NCBI GenBank assembly: GCA_905214955.1
Contig: CAJMON010000020.1
Location: forward strand, 1 to 43,547
Length of the DNA stretch: 43,547 bases
DNA from: an uncultured bacterium
Lineage (GTDB): Bacteria > Bacillota > Clostridia > Lachnospirales > Lachnospiraceae
Direction of reading: 5' to 3'
Shown here: positions 8,127 to 17,251 of the stretch, piece by piece
How the letters are laid out: each line of letters starts with the position of its first letter
Numbering within the stretch: position 1 is the first letter of the stretch
Program-made: the position numbers and the translations under genes
The notes under the pieces: model-generated
What the model was told of the DNA's origin: nothing
Seen by the model: only the letters and a program-made list of their open reading frames with translations
Databases searched by the model: none

Positions 8127-8291
8127 TTTGATGCCAGGATCAAAAGCCTGAAACCACGATGTGTCCGCAAAGGAGTGGTTTTATGGCTTTATGATCTGCC
8201 CCGGTATGTGCAGAACATCCAGTGGATGTTCGTTTTGCACCGACCGGAGTGAATACGCAGATGCGCAGCACGGAGCAATTCATATGACATC
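8127..8291 (+). repeat. Dispersed structured repeat R2, copy upstream of ftsH
   Basis: The second R2 copy runs in the plus direction toward ftsH, inverted relative to the copy at 6390-6560. AAAGCC (8143-8148) and AAACCAC (8151-8157) pair with GTGGTTT (8175-8181) and GGCTTT (8185-8190), a 13-bp stem with one small bulge. The pairing at the inner stem is perfect here, while the other copy has one mismatch. The middle carries GAACATCC-AGT-GGATGTTC, a different hairpin from that in the other copy. It ends with GCGCAGCACGGAGCAATTC. It lies between the divergent DUF1846 and ftsH genes, upstream of the ftsH promoter. Confidence 0.82.
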
Positions 8292-8366
8292 ATTTATGAA
8301 ATTCAGTATACTACAGGAACAGGGGATTTTTCCATAAGAAAACGCAAAAATTTCACAAAGTCTTTA

Positions 8367-8395
8367 TTGATTTCTGGGAGAACAATCTTTATAAT
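8367..8395 (+). promoter_or_regulatory. Sigma-A promoter of ftsH
   Basis: TTGATT (8367-8372), a 17-bp spacer and TATAAT (8390-8395). Transcription should begin near 8402, leaving about 74 bases of leader before the start codon. Confidence 0.8.
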
Positions 8396-8475
8396 GAAAG
8401 AGATTGCTGCAGGATGTTTCCACGGAAAATGAAAGAAAAAGAGATTTCCTGCAGATAACACAGGGGAGGAAAAGA

Positions 8476-10446
8476 ATGGATAATAATCAAAATCAGCAGA
8501 ATAATAACAATAAGCAGCCGAAGAATACGCAGACTATTGTTATTTTTCTGATTGTAACGCTGGCCGCGCTGGTGGTGATCAACCTGTTCAGCAGCATGTT
8601 TAAGAACTCCACGCGCCAGGAAATTTCATATGATCAGTTTATCACCATGGTAGAAAACGGACAGGTGGCATCGGTGACCATCACATCCAGCGAGATTGAT
8701 ATTACACCGAGAAGCCAGCCATTTGCCGGCATCCGCTATTCTTATTATACCGGAGTGGTGGATGATCCGGATTTGACAAGCAAACTGCTGGCAGCAGGCG
8801 TGACCTTCAACAAAGAAGTGCCGGATATGACATCCGCCCTGATTTACAACCTGCTGATTACGTTCCTGCCGCTTCTTCTGATCTGGGGTGTTTTGTGGTT
8901 TGTGATGCGCAAGATGAGCAAAGGCGGCGGAATGATGGGTGTTGGAAAAGCCAAAGCCCAGGTATACGATGAACAGAAAGAAACCGGCGTGACCTTTAAA
9001 GACGTGGCAGGCCAGGATGAGGCAAAGGAATCCCTTCAGGAAGTGGTAGATTTCCTGGAAAATCCTGGGAAATATACCAAGCTTGGTGCAAAGCTTCCCA
9101 AAGGAGCCCTTTTGGTAGGCCCTCCGGGTACTGGTAAAACTCTTCTGGCAAAAGCCGTGGCAGGAGAGGCCAAGCGTCCCTTCTTTTCCATTTCCGGTTC
9201 CGGATTTGTGGAAATGTTTGTGGGCGTGGGCGCATCCCGTGTGCGTGACCTGTTTGAAGAAGCAAAGAAAAATGCACCCTGTATTATTTTTATTGATGAG
9301 ATTGATGCCATCGGAAAGACACGTGACAGCGGTTACGGTGGAGGCAATGATGAGCGGGAGCAGACTTTAAACCAGCTCCTGGCAGAGATGGATGGATTTG
9401 ATACCAACAGCGGTCTGCTGATTCTGGCAGCTACTAATCGTCCGGAAGTTTTGGACCCGGCTCTGCTGCGTCCGGGACGTTTTGACAGAAGAGTCATTGT
9501 GGACAAGCCGGATTTGAAAGGCCGTGTGGACATTCTGAAGGTTCATGCTAGAAATGTAAGCCTGGATGACACCGTAGATTTCGATGCCATTGCCCTGGCA
9601 ACTTCCGGAGCAGTAGGTTCTGACCTTGCCAATATGGTTAATGAAGCAGCCATTCTGGCAGTAAAGAAAGGCCGCAATGCCGTTTCACAGGCAGATCTGT
9701 TTGAAGCGGTAGAAGTGGTCATGGTGGGAAAAGAAAAGAAGAATAAGATTTTAAGTCAGGAAGAGCGGCGGATTGTTTCCTACCACGAAGTAGGACATGC
9801 TCTGGTGAGCGCCCTGCAGAAGCATTCTGAGCCAGTGCAGAAGATTACCATTGTACCCCGTACCATGGGAGCACTTGGATATGTTATGAACGTGCCGGAG
9901 GAAGAAAAGTACCTGAATACGGAAGCAGAGATCCGGGCAAGACTGGTAGAATTTGTAGGCGGCCGTGCGGCAGAGGAGATTGTGTTTGATTCTGTGACCA
10001 CAGGCGCTTCCAATGATATTGAGCAGGCCACCAGAATTGCAAGAGCCATGATTACCCGCTACGGTATGTCAAAGAAATTTGGCATGATGGGCATTGAGAC
10101 CGCTGCCAATCAGTATTTAAATGACCGTACTGTAATGAACTGCAGTGATGAGACAGCAGCAGAAGTGGACCGGGAAGTGATGAAGGTACTGGAAGAATCC
10201 TATGAGAAGGCAAAACAGCTGCTGAACGAGCATCGGGAGGCACTGGATAAGATTGCAGCGTACCTGATTGAAAAAGAGACCATTACCGGAAAAGAATTTA
10301 TGGAAATTCTGGAAAAAGTAGAGCAGCCGAAGGAAGAACCGGTGCAGGAAGAGGCGCCGGAGCAGGCGGAGGAATCGGCAGCAGATACTGTAGAAGATAC
10401 AGCATCTGCAAAGGAGGAAGTGATTCCCTGGAATTCGGAAGAATAA
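8476..10446 (+). CDS. ftsH: ATP-dependent zinc metalloprotease FtsH
   Basis: FtsH is a membrane-anchored hexameric AAA+ protease that extracts and degrades membrane and short-lived soluble proteins. The 656-residue protein has an Asn/Gln-rich N-terminus, a first membrane helix (about 20-40), a small extracytoplasmic domain, a second helix (about 115-137), Walker A GPPGTGKT at residue 215, Walker B IIFIDEIDAIG, the arginine-finger region LLRPGRFDRR, and the zinc motif HEVGH at residue 437 with the later TTGASNDIEQAT. The acidic tail (about 615-656) is Glu/Ala/Pro-rich. The start at 8476 follows GGGGAGGA; an upstream in-frame TTG has no such site. Confidence 0.98.
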   Translation: MDNNQNQQNNNNKQPKNTQTIVIFLIVTLAALVVINLFSSMFKNSTRQEISYDQFITMVENGQVASVTITSSEIDITPRSQPFAGIRYSYYTGVVDDPDLTSKLLAAGVTFNKEVPDMTSALIYNLLITFLPLLLIWGVLWFVMRKMSKGGGMMGVGKAKAQVYDEQKETGVTFKDVAGQDEAKESLQEVVDFLENPGKYTKLGAKLPKGALLVGPPGTGKTLLAKAVAGEAKRPFFSISGSGFVEMFVGVGASRVRDLFEEAKKNAPCIIFIDEIDAIGKTRDSGYGGGNDEREQTLNQLLAEMDGFDTNSGLLILAATNRPEVLDPALLRPGRFDRRVIVDKPDLKGRVDILKVHARNVSLDDTVDFDAIALATSGAVGSDLANMVNEAAILAVKKGRNAVSQADLFEAVEVVMVGKEKKNKILSQEERRIVSYHEVGHALVSALQKHSEPVQKITIVPRTMGALGYVMNVPEEEKYLNTEAEIRARLVEFVGGRAAEEIVFDSVTTGASNDIEQATRIARAMITRYGMSKKFGMMGIETAANQYLNDRTVMNCSDETAAEVDREVMKVLEESYEKAKQLLNEHREALDKIAAYLIEKETITGKEFMEILEKVEQPKEEPVQEEAPEQAEESAADTVEDTASAKEEVIPWNSEE

Positions 10447-10463
10447 GAAGAAAAATCGTATGA

Positions 10464-10497
10464 GGCGCTGTCTAAAAGCAAGGCAGCGCCTTTTGTG
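10464..10497 (+). terminator. Terminator after ftsH
   Basis: GGCGCTG(TC) at 10464-10472 pairs with GGCAGCGCC at 10482-10490, followed by TTTTGTGTTT. The uvrC ribosome binding site lies 30 bases beyond, so some read-through into uvrC is possible. Confidence 0.78.
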
Positions 10498-10531
10498 TTT
10501 ATGGAATCTCTGAGAGAAAAGGAGGAGAGGG

Positions 10532-12430
10532 ATGAATTTTAATATTGAAGAAGAGCTGAAAAAACTTCCGGGAAAGCCTGGGGTTTATCTCATGCACGAT
10601 GAAACGGATGCCATCATCTATGTGGGAAAGGCCATCAGCCTGAAAAACCGGGTACGTCAGTATTTTCAGACCAGCCGGAACAAGGGGCCAAAAATCGAGC
10701 GGATGGTGACCAAAATCCGGCGGTTTGAGTATATTGTGACAGATTCCGAGCTGGAAGCCCTGGTGCTGGAGTGCAACCTAATCAAGGAACACCGGCCCAA
10801 ATACAATACCATGCTGACGGATGACAAGACCTATCCTTTTATCAAGGTGACAACCGCAGAGGAGTATCCCAGAATCCTGTTTTCCAGAACTATGAAAAAG
10901 GACAAAAACAAATATTTCGGGCCGTACACCAGTGCAGGCGCGGTGAAAGACACCATTGAACTGCTCCAGAAAATTTACCGGATACGCACCTGTAACCGAA
11001 GCCTGCCAAAGGAGATCGGAAACGACAGACCCTGCTTAAATTATCATATCCATCAGTGCAACGCGCCCTGCCAGGGGTATATCAGCAAGGAAGAATACCG
11101 GGCGGCGGTGAATGAAGCCCTGGCATTTTTAGGGGGAAACTATGATCCCGTGCTGAAGCTTTTGGAAAAGCGGATGATGGAAGCGTCAGAAAAAATGGAT
11201 TTTGAGGCGGCCATTGTCCAGAGGGATTTGTTAAACAGCGTCAAGCAGATTGCCCAGAAGCAGAAAATCACCAACAGCGACGGAGAAGACAAGGACATCT
11301 GTGCAGTGGCAGTGGAAGACTTTGATGCAGTGGTGCAGATGTTTTTCATCCGGGGCGGCCGGATGATCGGAAGAGATCATTTCTACTTGCGGGTGGCGTA
11401 TGAGGACACCCAGGCGGAAATCCTTTCCAGCTTTTTAAAACAGTTTTATGCAGGCACACCCTTTATTCCCAGAATGGTGATGCTTCCTGTGGAAATCGAG
11501 GACGCACAGGTGTTAGAAGAGTGGTTAAGTGCCAGAAGAGGCGGACGGGTGTATCTGAAAACGCCGAAAAAAGGAGAAAAAGAAAAGCTGGTGGAGTTAG
11601 CAAGAACCAATGCCCAGATGGTACTTGCAAAGGATAAAGAGCGGATTAAGCGTGAAGAAGGCAGAACCATCGGAGCTATGAAAGAGATTTCCGGGCTTCT
11701 TGGAATGGATCCGGTGCGCAGGGTGGAGGCCTACGATATTTCCAACATCAGCGGCTTTGAATCCGTAGGTTCCATGATTGTGTACGAGGGAGGAAGCCCA
11801 AAACGAAGCGATTACCGGAAATTTAAGATCCGTTCTGTCCAGGGACCGGACGATTACGCCAGTATGGAGGAAGTGCTGACCAGACGCTTTTCCCACGGAA
11901 TGGAAGAGCAGAAAGAATTAGAAGAACGGAAGATGGAAAACCAGTTTGGAAAATTCAGTGTTTTTCCTGATCTGATCATGATGGACGGTGGAAGAGGCCA
12001 GGTGAATGTGGCACTGCGGGTTTTAGACAAGCTGGGGCTCTCCATTCCCGTGTGCGGCATGGTAAAGGATGACAACCATCGGACCCGCGGTTTGTATTAT
12101 CAGAATGTGGAGATTCCCATTGACCGGAACAGTGAAGGCTTCCGTCTGATTACCCGGATTCAGGACGAGGCCCACCGGTTTGCCATTGAGTACCACCGGT
12201 CCTTGCGCAGCAAAGAGCAGGTGCATTCTGTATTGGATGACATTGAAGGTATCGGCCCTGCCAGAAGAAAAGCCCTGATGAGGCAGTTTAAATCCTTAGA
12301 GGCTATCCAGAGGGCCAGTGAGGAAGAGCTGGCGGCGGCAGAATCTATGAATGCGGCCAGTGCCAGAAGCGTCTATGAATTTTTCCACGGTCCAGGGAAA
12401 AAGACAGTGACAGTGGAAGAAGAGGATTGA
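10532..12430 (+). CDS. uvrC: Excinuclease ABC subunit C
   Basis: UvrC makes the two incisions flanking a lesion in nucleotide excision repair. The 632-residue protein is full length. The N-terminal GIY-YIG nuclease contains KPGVYLMHDE and IIYVGKAISLKNRV. A UvrB-binding UVR motif (EKRMMEASEKMDFEAAIVQRD) lies near residue 215. The RNase H-like 5' nuclease domain includes VEAYDISNISG and DLIMMDGGRGQ, and the C-terminal helix-hairpin-helix is at DDIEGIGPARRKALMRQF. GGAGGAGAGG precedes the start. It precedes hprK by under 100 bases, the usual order in many Clostridia. Confidence 0.98.
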   Translation: MNFNIEEELKKLPGKPGVYLMHDETDAIIYVGKAISLKNRVRQYFQTSRNKGPKIERMVTKIRRFEYIVTDSELEALVLECNLIKEHRPKYNTMLTDDKTYPFIKVTTAEEYPRILFSRTMKKDKNKYFGPYTSAGAVKDTIELLQKIYRIRTCNRSLPKEIGNDRPCLNYHIHQCNAPCQGYISKEEYRAAVNEALAFLGGNYDPVLKLLEKRMMEASEKMDFEAAIVQRDLLNSVKQIAQKQKITNSDGEDKDICAVAVEDFDAVVQMFFIRGGRMIGRDHFYLRVAYEDTQAEILSSFLKQFYAGTPFIPRMVMLPVEIEDAQVLEEWLSARRGGRVYLKTPKKGEKEKLVELARTNAQMVLAKDKERIKREEGRTIGAMKEISGLLGMDPVRRVEAYDISNISGFESVGSMIVYEGGSPKRSDYRKFKIRSVQGPDDYASMEEVLTRRFSHGMEEQKELEERKMENQFGKFSVFPDLIMMDGGRGQVNVALRVLDKLGLSIPVCGMVKDDNHRTRGLYYQNVEIPIDRNSEGFRLITRIQDEAHRFAIEYHRSLRSKEQVHSVLDDIEGIGPARRKALMRQFKSLEAIQRASEEELAAAESMNAASARSVYEFFHGPGKKTVTVEEED

Positions 12431-12455
12431 TGTTCCTGTGGGATTATGCTAAAAT
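12427..12455 (+). promoter_or_regulatory. Promoter of hprK-glucokinase
   Basis: TTGATG (12427-12432), a 17-bp spacer ending in TGC, and TAAAAT (12450-12455), so the -10 is of the extended TGn type. The -35 overlaps the uvrC stop codon. It would drive hprK independently of uvrC. Confidence 0.6.
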
Positions 12456-12526
12456 AGAGCCAGCATCGGGGGAAATTTTCAGCATTTTCGCCCCTGCATG
12501 ATGAGAGCGTGAAGGAGAACAGACAG

Positions 12527-13471
12527 ATGAGCAGTGTGGCATTATCGAAACTGGTAGAGAAGCTGGATCTGAAGAACGTGACACCGGAAGTGGACATTTC
12601 CCATATCCGGATCACCACACCGGAGATCAACCGTCCGGCGCTTCAGCTTGCCGGATATTTTGCACATTTCGCCTATGAAAGAGTGCAGGTGGTAGGATAT
12701 GTAGAGTACACCTACCTGGAAAATGAGAGCAGAGAAAAGAAACTGGCCATTTACGAACAGTTCCTTTCCTATAAGATTCCCTGCATGGTCTATACCACCA
12801 AGACCAAGCCGGACGATGACATTCTGCGGATGGCAGCAGAGAAGGGCATCCCGGTGTTTACCACTACCAAAGCTACTTCCCCGTTTATGGCGGAAGTGAT
12901 CCGCTGGCTGAACGTAGAGCTGGCACCCTGCATTTCCATTCACGGAGTGCTGGTAGATGTGTATGGTGAAGGGATCCTGATTATGGGTGAGAGCGGCATT
13001 GGAAAAAGTGAGGCAGCCCTGGAGCTGATCAAGCGTGGACACCGTCTCATCAGCGATGACGTGGTGGAGATCCGCAGGGTTAGCGATGAGACGCTGATCG
13101 GAAGCGCGCCGGATATTACAAGGCATTTTATTGAACTCCGTGGTATCGGCATTATTGATGTGAAGACTCTGTATGGAGTAGAGAGCGTAAAGGATACTCA
13201 GTCCATTGACCTGGTCATCAAGCTGGAAGAGTGGGACAGAGACAAAGAATATGACCGTCTGGGACTGGAAGAAGAGTATACGGAGTTTCTTGGAAACAAA
13301 GTGGTATGCCATTCTCTTCCCATCCGTCCGGGACGAAATCTGGCGATCATCGTAGAATCAGCCGCTGTCAACCACAGACAGAAAAAGATGGGTTACAATG
13401 CAGCAAAAGAACTGTACAAGCGTGTGCAGGAATCCTTAAGCAGAAAGAGCAGATCGGAGGAAGACCAATGA
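12527..13471 (+). CDS. hprK: HPr kinase/phosphorylase
   Basis: HprK phosphorylates HPr on Ser-46 when glycolytic intermediates are high, and removes the phosphate under phosphate-rich, energy-poor conditions. It is the central sensor for carbon catabolite repression in Firmicutes. The 314-residue protein has the N-terminal domain (1-130) and a kinase domain with Walker A GESGIGKSE at residue 154, RLISDDVVEI, and the family signature ELRGIGIIDVKTLYG. The start at 12527 follows AAGGAGAA; an upstream in-frame GTG overlaps that site and is unlikely. The stop overlaps the glucokinase start by four bases (ATGA). Confidence 0.97.
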   Translation: MSSVALSKLVEKLDLKNVTPEVDISHIRITTPEINRPALQLAGYFAHFAYERVQVVGYVEYTYLENESREKKLAIYEQFLSYKIPCMVYTTKTKPDDDILRMAAEKGIPVFTTTKATSPFMAEVIRWLNVELAPCISIHGVLVDVYGEGILIMGESGIGKSEAALELIKRGHRLISDDVVEIRRVSDETLIGSAPDITRHFIELRGIGIIDVKTLYGVESVKDTQSIDLVIKLEEWDRDKEYDRLGLEEEYTEFLGNKVVCHSLPIRPGRNLAIIVESAAVNHRQKKMGYNAAKELYKRVQESLSRKSRSEEDQ

Positions 13472-14412
13472 AAAAATATTGTTTTGGAATCGACGTAGGA
13501 GGCACAACCGTAAAATGCGGATTGTTTGATGTAGAGGGAAAGGTGCTGGACAAATGGGAAATCCCAACCAGAACCGAAGAAGAAGGCGCCCATATCTTAA
13601 CAGATGTGGCAGAAGCCATTGAAAAAAAGATCCAGGAAAAGTCCCTGAATAAAGAAGAGATTGCCGGCGTGGGCATTGGTGTTCCAGGACCGGTGGATGA
13701 AAACGGCGATGTGCTTATGGCAGTGAACCTGCACTGGGGTCACAAATGCATTGAAAAAGAACTGGCAGAGCTTACCGGACTTCCGGTGCGTGCAGGAAAC
13801 GATGCCAATGTGGCAGCTCTTGGTGAAATGTGGATGGGCGGCGCAGCCGGGTACCGCAATGTGGTTTTAGCCACTCTGGGAACTGGTGTTGGCGGCGGTA
13901 TCATCATCAACGGAAAGATCATCAGCGGAACCCACGGTGCAGGCGGTGAGATCGGTCACGTGCATGTGGATGATACCATTACAGAAAGCTGCAACTGTGG
14001 AAACAAAGGCTGTCTGGAGCAGGTAGCTTCTGCCACAGGTATTGCCAGACTGGCAAGAAAAGCTTTGGCAGCAGATGACAGACCTTCTCTCATGCGGGAT
14101 GCGGCAGAAGTATCTGCCAAAACTGTGTTTGATGCAGTAAAAGCAGGAGATGAAGTGGCAAAAGAAGTGGCAGAAACCTTTGGAAAATATCTGGGAACGG
14201 CTTTGGCCGTCATCGCTGGTGTGGTAGATCCTCAGGTCTTTGTCATCGGAGGAGGAGTATCCAAGGCAGGTCCTGTTCTACTGGAATACATTCAAAAATA
14301 TTATAAAGTTTATGCATTTCCAAGCTGCAAGGATGCAGCCTTTGTGTTAGCGACCCTTGGAAACGATGCCGGAATTTACGGAGCAGCCAAGCTGGTTCTG
14401 GAAGAAGCATAA
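13468..14412 (+). CDS. glk: ROK family glucokinase
   Basis: This 314-residue ROK kinase phosphorylates glucose with ATP in the cytosol. It has the ATP-binding motif DVGGTTVKCGLF at the N-terminus, the GNDANVAALGE catalytic region, TLGTGVGGGIIING, and the ROK zinc signature with EIGHVHV...CNCGNKGCLEQ. AGGAGGAAG precedes the ATG. The four-base overlap with hprK implies translational coupling, linking glucose phosphorylation to the repression sensor. The stop codon lies within the first bases of repeat R1. Confidence 0.93.
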   Translation: MKKYCFGIDVGGTTVKCGLFDVEGKVLDKWEIPTRTEEEGAHILTDVAEAIEKKIQEKSLNKEEIAGVGIGVPGPVDENGDVLMAVNLHWGHKCIEKELAELTGLPVRAGNDANVAALGEMWMGGAAGYRNVVLATLGTGVGGGIIINGKIISGTHGAGGEIGHVHVDDTITESCNCGNKGCLEQVASATGIARLARKALAADDRPSLMRDAAEVSAKTVFDAVKAGDEVAKEVAETFGKYLGTALAVIAGVVDPQVFVIGGGVSKAGPVLLEYIQKYYKVYAFPSCKDAAFVLATLGNDAGIYGAAKLVLEEA

Positions 14413-14514
14413 ACTATGAGAGAGACGCTTTGTGAGTTTCTCAAGTTATTGCAGTATTTACGTTCTATTTCAGCGGGCGCAAGTATGGACTTAGGCTCAT
14501 TGTTACGCGTAAAC
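14410..14514 (+). repeat. Dispersed structured repeat R1, short copy
   Basis: It begins with CATAAACTATGAGA, so its first bases contain the glucokinase stop codon, and ends with ACGCGTAAAC. Relative to the copy at 216-364 (opposite strand) it lacks about 45 internal bases. The hairpin GAGAGAGACGCTTTGTGAGTTTCTC-type segment near 14419-14443 has its loop in the opposite orientation from the other copy when the flanks are aligned, suggesting inversion between the hairpin arms. No coding potential is seen. Confidence 0.8.
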
Positions 14515-14537
14515 TAAAAATAAATAAATCAAAAAAT

Positions 14538-14582
14538 AAAAAGGAGCATATCTACCGAAGATCTTGATATGCTCCTTTTTAA
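14538..14582. terminator. Bidirectional terminator between glucokinase and PBP genes
   Basis: AAAAAGGAGCATATC (14538-14552) pairs with GATATGCTCCTTTTT (14566-14580), a 15-bp stem whose ends provide a U-run for both strands. Confidence 0.92.
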
Positions 14583-14590
14583 TGGAAAAA

Positions 14591-17236
14591 TTAGTTTAAC
14601 GTCAGAGTGTCTTCTGTAATAATCGGGATCTGATCCAGATTCAGGCCGCCGTCTTCCTCTGCACGGCGTTCTTCAGACTGAGCAGTTTCGGTCTCCGTTT
14701 CTTTGTTCAGATATTCCTCCAGAAGACTGAGATCCTTGTGGCCTGGACAGGTCTGTGTGGGTGCTGCGTAGTTGGAATCATCGGTGACATCCGTGCTTCC
14801 TTCCGGCCGCTTGAAGAAGACTTTCATTTCGGTCTGGCAGGTAGAGCTTGGCAGAAGACCGGTTTCTTTGCAGACGCTGACAGTGATGTGAGTATCACAG
14901 GTCTGAGTGGGCTCTGTTCCAGCTGCAAAATATTCTGTATACGTTTGATCGCCTCTGGGATCTGCAGTGCAGACACCGGGAATGGCAAGTTTTCCGGATT
15001 TCCGGCAGACCGAAGCTGTCACAATGTCGGAGGGCATGGAAAAATCAGTAACCGGAAGATCCTGGTGAATCCGGCTCATAATGGAATTCCACAGGGTTTT
15101 GTGGTAGTTCCGGTAGGTATCCCCTTCCGGCAGAATGTCGTTGTTGTCGTAGCCGCCCCACACTGCACAGGTGTAATAGGGGGTGTAGCCTGCAAACCAG
15201 ATGCTGCGGGAATCATCGGTCGTTCCGGTTTTGCCGGCAACAGGCATGGCACCTAAATTAATCAGGGTGCCGGTTCCTTTTGTGACCACATCTTCCATAG
15301 CACTGGTGAGAAGAAACGCTGTACTTTCCTTTAACACCTCACGGGGAGCCGGAGAATTATCCAGAATTACATTGCCGTCCTGGTCTTCAATGCGGGTGTA
15401 GAACTTGGGGGCATTGTACTGGCCTTTGTTGGCAATGGCAGCGTAGGCTCCGGCAAGCTCCAAGTTGGTGACACCGTCTGTGATGCCGCCAAGGGCCAGA
15501 GGCTGGTTCACATCCAAAGCTTCGTCATTGTAAAGAGTTGAGATGCCAAGATTGACGGCGTAATTGTAGCCCACTCTGGGAGTAATCTCCGTGATGCATT
15601 TTACGGCAACCACATTGATGGAATAGGTGATGGCATCCCGGATGGTGGTCATGCCGGTGTAGGCGTTGCTGCTGTCCCAGTTGTTGATGGGGGTGCCGTT
15701 GGCATAGGCGTAAGGCGCATTGTCAAAGACGGTGGCCAATGTCATGCCGTTGCGGTCAATGGCCGGGGCATAGGCAGTGAGGATCTTGAAGGTAGATCCT
15801 GGCTGGCGGGTGGTGGAAGTCGCACGGTTTAAGGTCAGGCTGGCTTCTTTTTTGCCCCGTCCGCCCACAATGGCTTTCACATAGCCGGTGCTCTGGTCAA
15901 TGATCACCAGAGATGCCTGAGGCTGGGGCGTAATGGAAATCCGCTCACCAAGGACAGTGTCTCCTTTTTCCACCATGGCATCTTTGAAAGACTGGGCAGC
16001 TGCATTGGCAGAATCCGAATCCGAAAACAGAAGATTGAAAGAAGGATCGGTCTGCTGAAGAAATTCTTTGAGATTTTCATTGCCATAATGAATCGTTTCA
16101 CCGCTGGCCTTCTGGACGCTGAGGGCATAGTCGATGCCCACCTGGGTGCCGGAGGGAAAATTGGCCGCATTGGAAAATTCTTCATCACAGATCTGCTGGA
16201 TGGAGGCATCCTGGGCGGAATAGATCTTTAAGCCGCTGGTGTACAGGGCTTTATAAGCCTGCTGGTAGGTATAGCCAAGCTGTTCCTGAAGATCATCTAA
16301 CACCTGTTCAATAAGGGCATCCTCATAATAGGTATAAATAGAATCCTCTTTGGAGGAAGAATCGGTGGCCTGGATGCGGTCATACACCGGATCTGCCAGG
16401 GCTTCATCCTGCTGCTCCTGGGTAATATACCCCTGTTCGGTCATATATTTCAGAACCGTTTCCCGGCGTTTCGCATTGTTTTCCGGATTGGTGATGGGAT
16501 TGTACCGGGTGGGGTTCTGGGTAATGCCTGCAATCACAGCAGATTCGGAGAGGGTCAGTGCGGACACATCTTTTCCGAAATACCGGTGGGCAGCTGCCTG
16601 AACGCCGTAGGCGCCTGCGCCTAGATTGATGGTGTTTAAATAATCTTCCAGGATCTGGTCTTTGCTGATGCGCTTTTCAAGCTCCAGGGCAAGATACTGT
16701 TCCTGGAACTTCCGGTGGAATTTTTCTGCCAGGGAATTTTCCTGGGTCCAGTTGGTAAAGACGTTGTTTTTCAGAAGCTGCTGTGTGATGGTGCTGGCGC
16801 CCTCGGAAAAGCTGCCGCTGGTAATGCCCACCACGAAGGCTCTGGCAATGCCTGGAATGTCGATGCCTTTGTGCTGATAAAAACGCTGGTCCTCAATGGC
16901 TACCACGGCATGTTGAAGATCTTCCGGAATCTGATCCAGAGTCACCAGAGTACGGTTGGAGGAAGCCAGAGTCAGTTTCTGCATGGCGGTGCCGTTCTGA
17001 TCGTAAATATAAGTAGCGGTTTCGGAAGGAGTGACAGACAGATTGGAAATATCCGGTGCACTGTCCACAAGTCCTTTTAAGATACCGGCTCCGGCGCAGC
17101 CTCCCACAATGACCACTGCCAGAAAGCACACAAAAAATACTTTTACTGCAAGAAAACCGGCTGCATGACCGGCTTTTGCACCTGTTTTCTCTTTCCGTTT
17201 CCGAATGCTGTTGTCCCTGCTGTAGTTTGGATTCAT
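14591..17236 (-). CDS. Class A penicillin-binding protein (transglycosylase/transpeptidase)
   Basis: This bifunctional enzyme polymerises lipid II and cross-links peptidoglycan. The 881-residue protein has a basic cytoplasmic N-terminus, a membrane anchor (about 28-52), a GT51 domain with EDQRFYQHKGIDIPG carrying the catalytic Glu, and a transpeptidase domain with SxxK in QPGSTFKI, SxN in YSINVVAVK and KTG in VAGKTGTTDDS. A Cys- and Thr-rich C-terminal region follows. The start at 17236 has AGGAGG six bases upstream. A longer in-frame start at 17281 would lie inside the MITE-like element and lacks support. The gene's own promoter must lie in or beyond that element. Confidence 0.95.
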   Translation of the reverse strand: MNPNYSRDNSIRKRKEKTGAKAGHAAGFLAVKVFFVCFLAVVIVGGCAGAGILKGLVDSAPDISNLSVTPSETATYIYDQNGTAMQKLTLASSNRTLVTLDQIPEDLQHAVVAIEDQRFYQHKGIDIPGIARAFVVGITSGSFSEGASTITQQLLKNNVFTNWTQENSLAEKFHRKFQEQYLALELEKRISKDQILEDYLNTINLGAGAYGVQAAAHRYFGKDVSALTLSESAVIAGITQNPTRYNPITNPENNAKRRETVLKYMTEQGYITQEQQDEALADPVYDRIQATDSSSKEDSIYTYYEDALIEQVLDDLQEQLGYTYQQAYKALYTSGLKIYSAQDASIQQICDEEFSNAANFPSGTQVGIDYALSVQKASGETIHYGNENLKEFLQQTDPSFNLLFSDSDSANAAAQSFKDAMVEKGDTVLGERISITPQPQASLVIIDQSTGYVKAIVGGRGKKEASLTLNRATSTTRQPGSTFKILTAYAPAIDRNGMTLATVFDNAPYAYANGTPINNWDSSNAYTGMTTIRDAITYSINVVAVKCITEITPRVGYNYAVNLGISTLYNDEALDVNQPLALGGITDGVTNLELAGAYAAIANKGQYNAPKFYTRIEDQDGNVILDNSPAPREVLKESTAFLLTSAMEDVVTKGTGTLINLGAMPVAGKTGTTDDSRSIWFAGYTPYYTCAVWGGYDNNDILPEGDTYRNYHKTLWNSIMSRIHQDLPVTDFSMPSDIVTASVCRKSGKLAIPGVCTADPRGDQTYTEYFAAGTEPTQTCDTHITVSVCKETGLLPSSTCQTEMKVFFKRPEGSTDVTDDSNYAAPTQTCPGHKDLSLLEEYLNKETETETAQSEERRAEEDGGLNLDQIPIITEDTLTLN

Positions 17237-17251
17237 AAAGCCTCCTTTTTT

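Noticed and set aside
12542..13312. 256-codon minus-strand frame opposite hprK
   Set aside because: hprK has all catalytic motifs. The opposite frame has no start context or recognisable domain.
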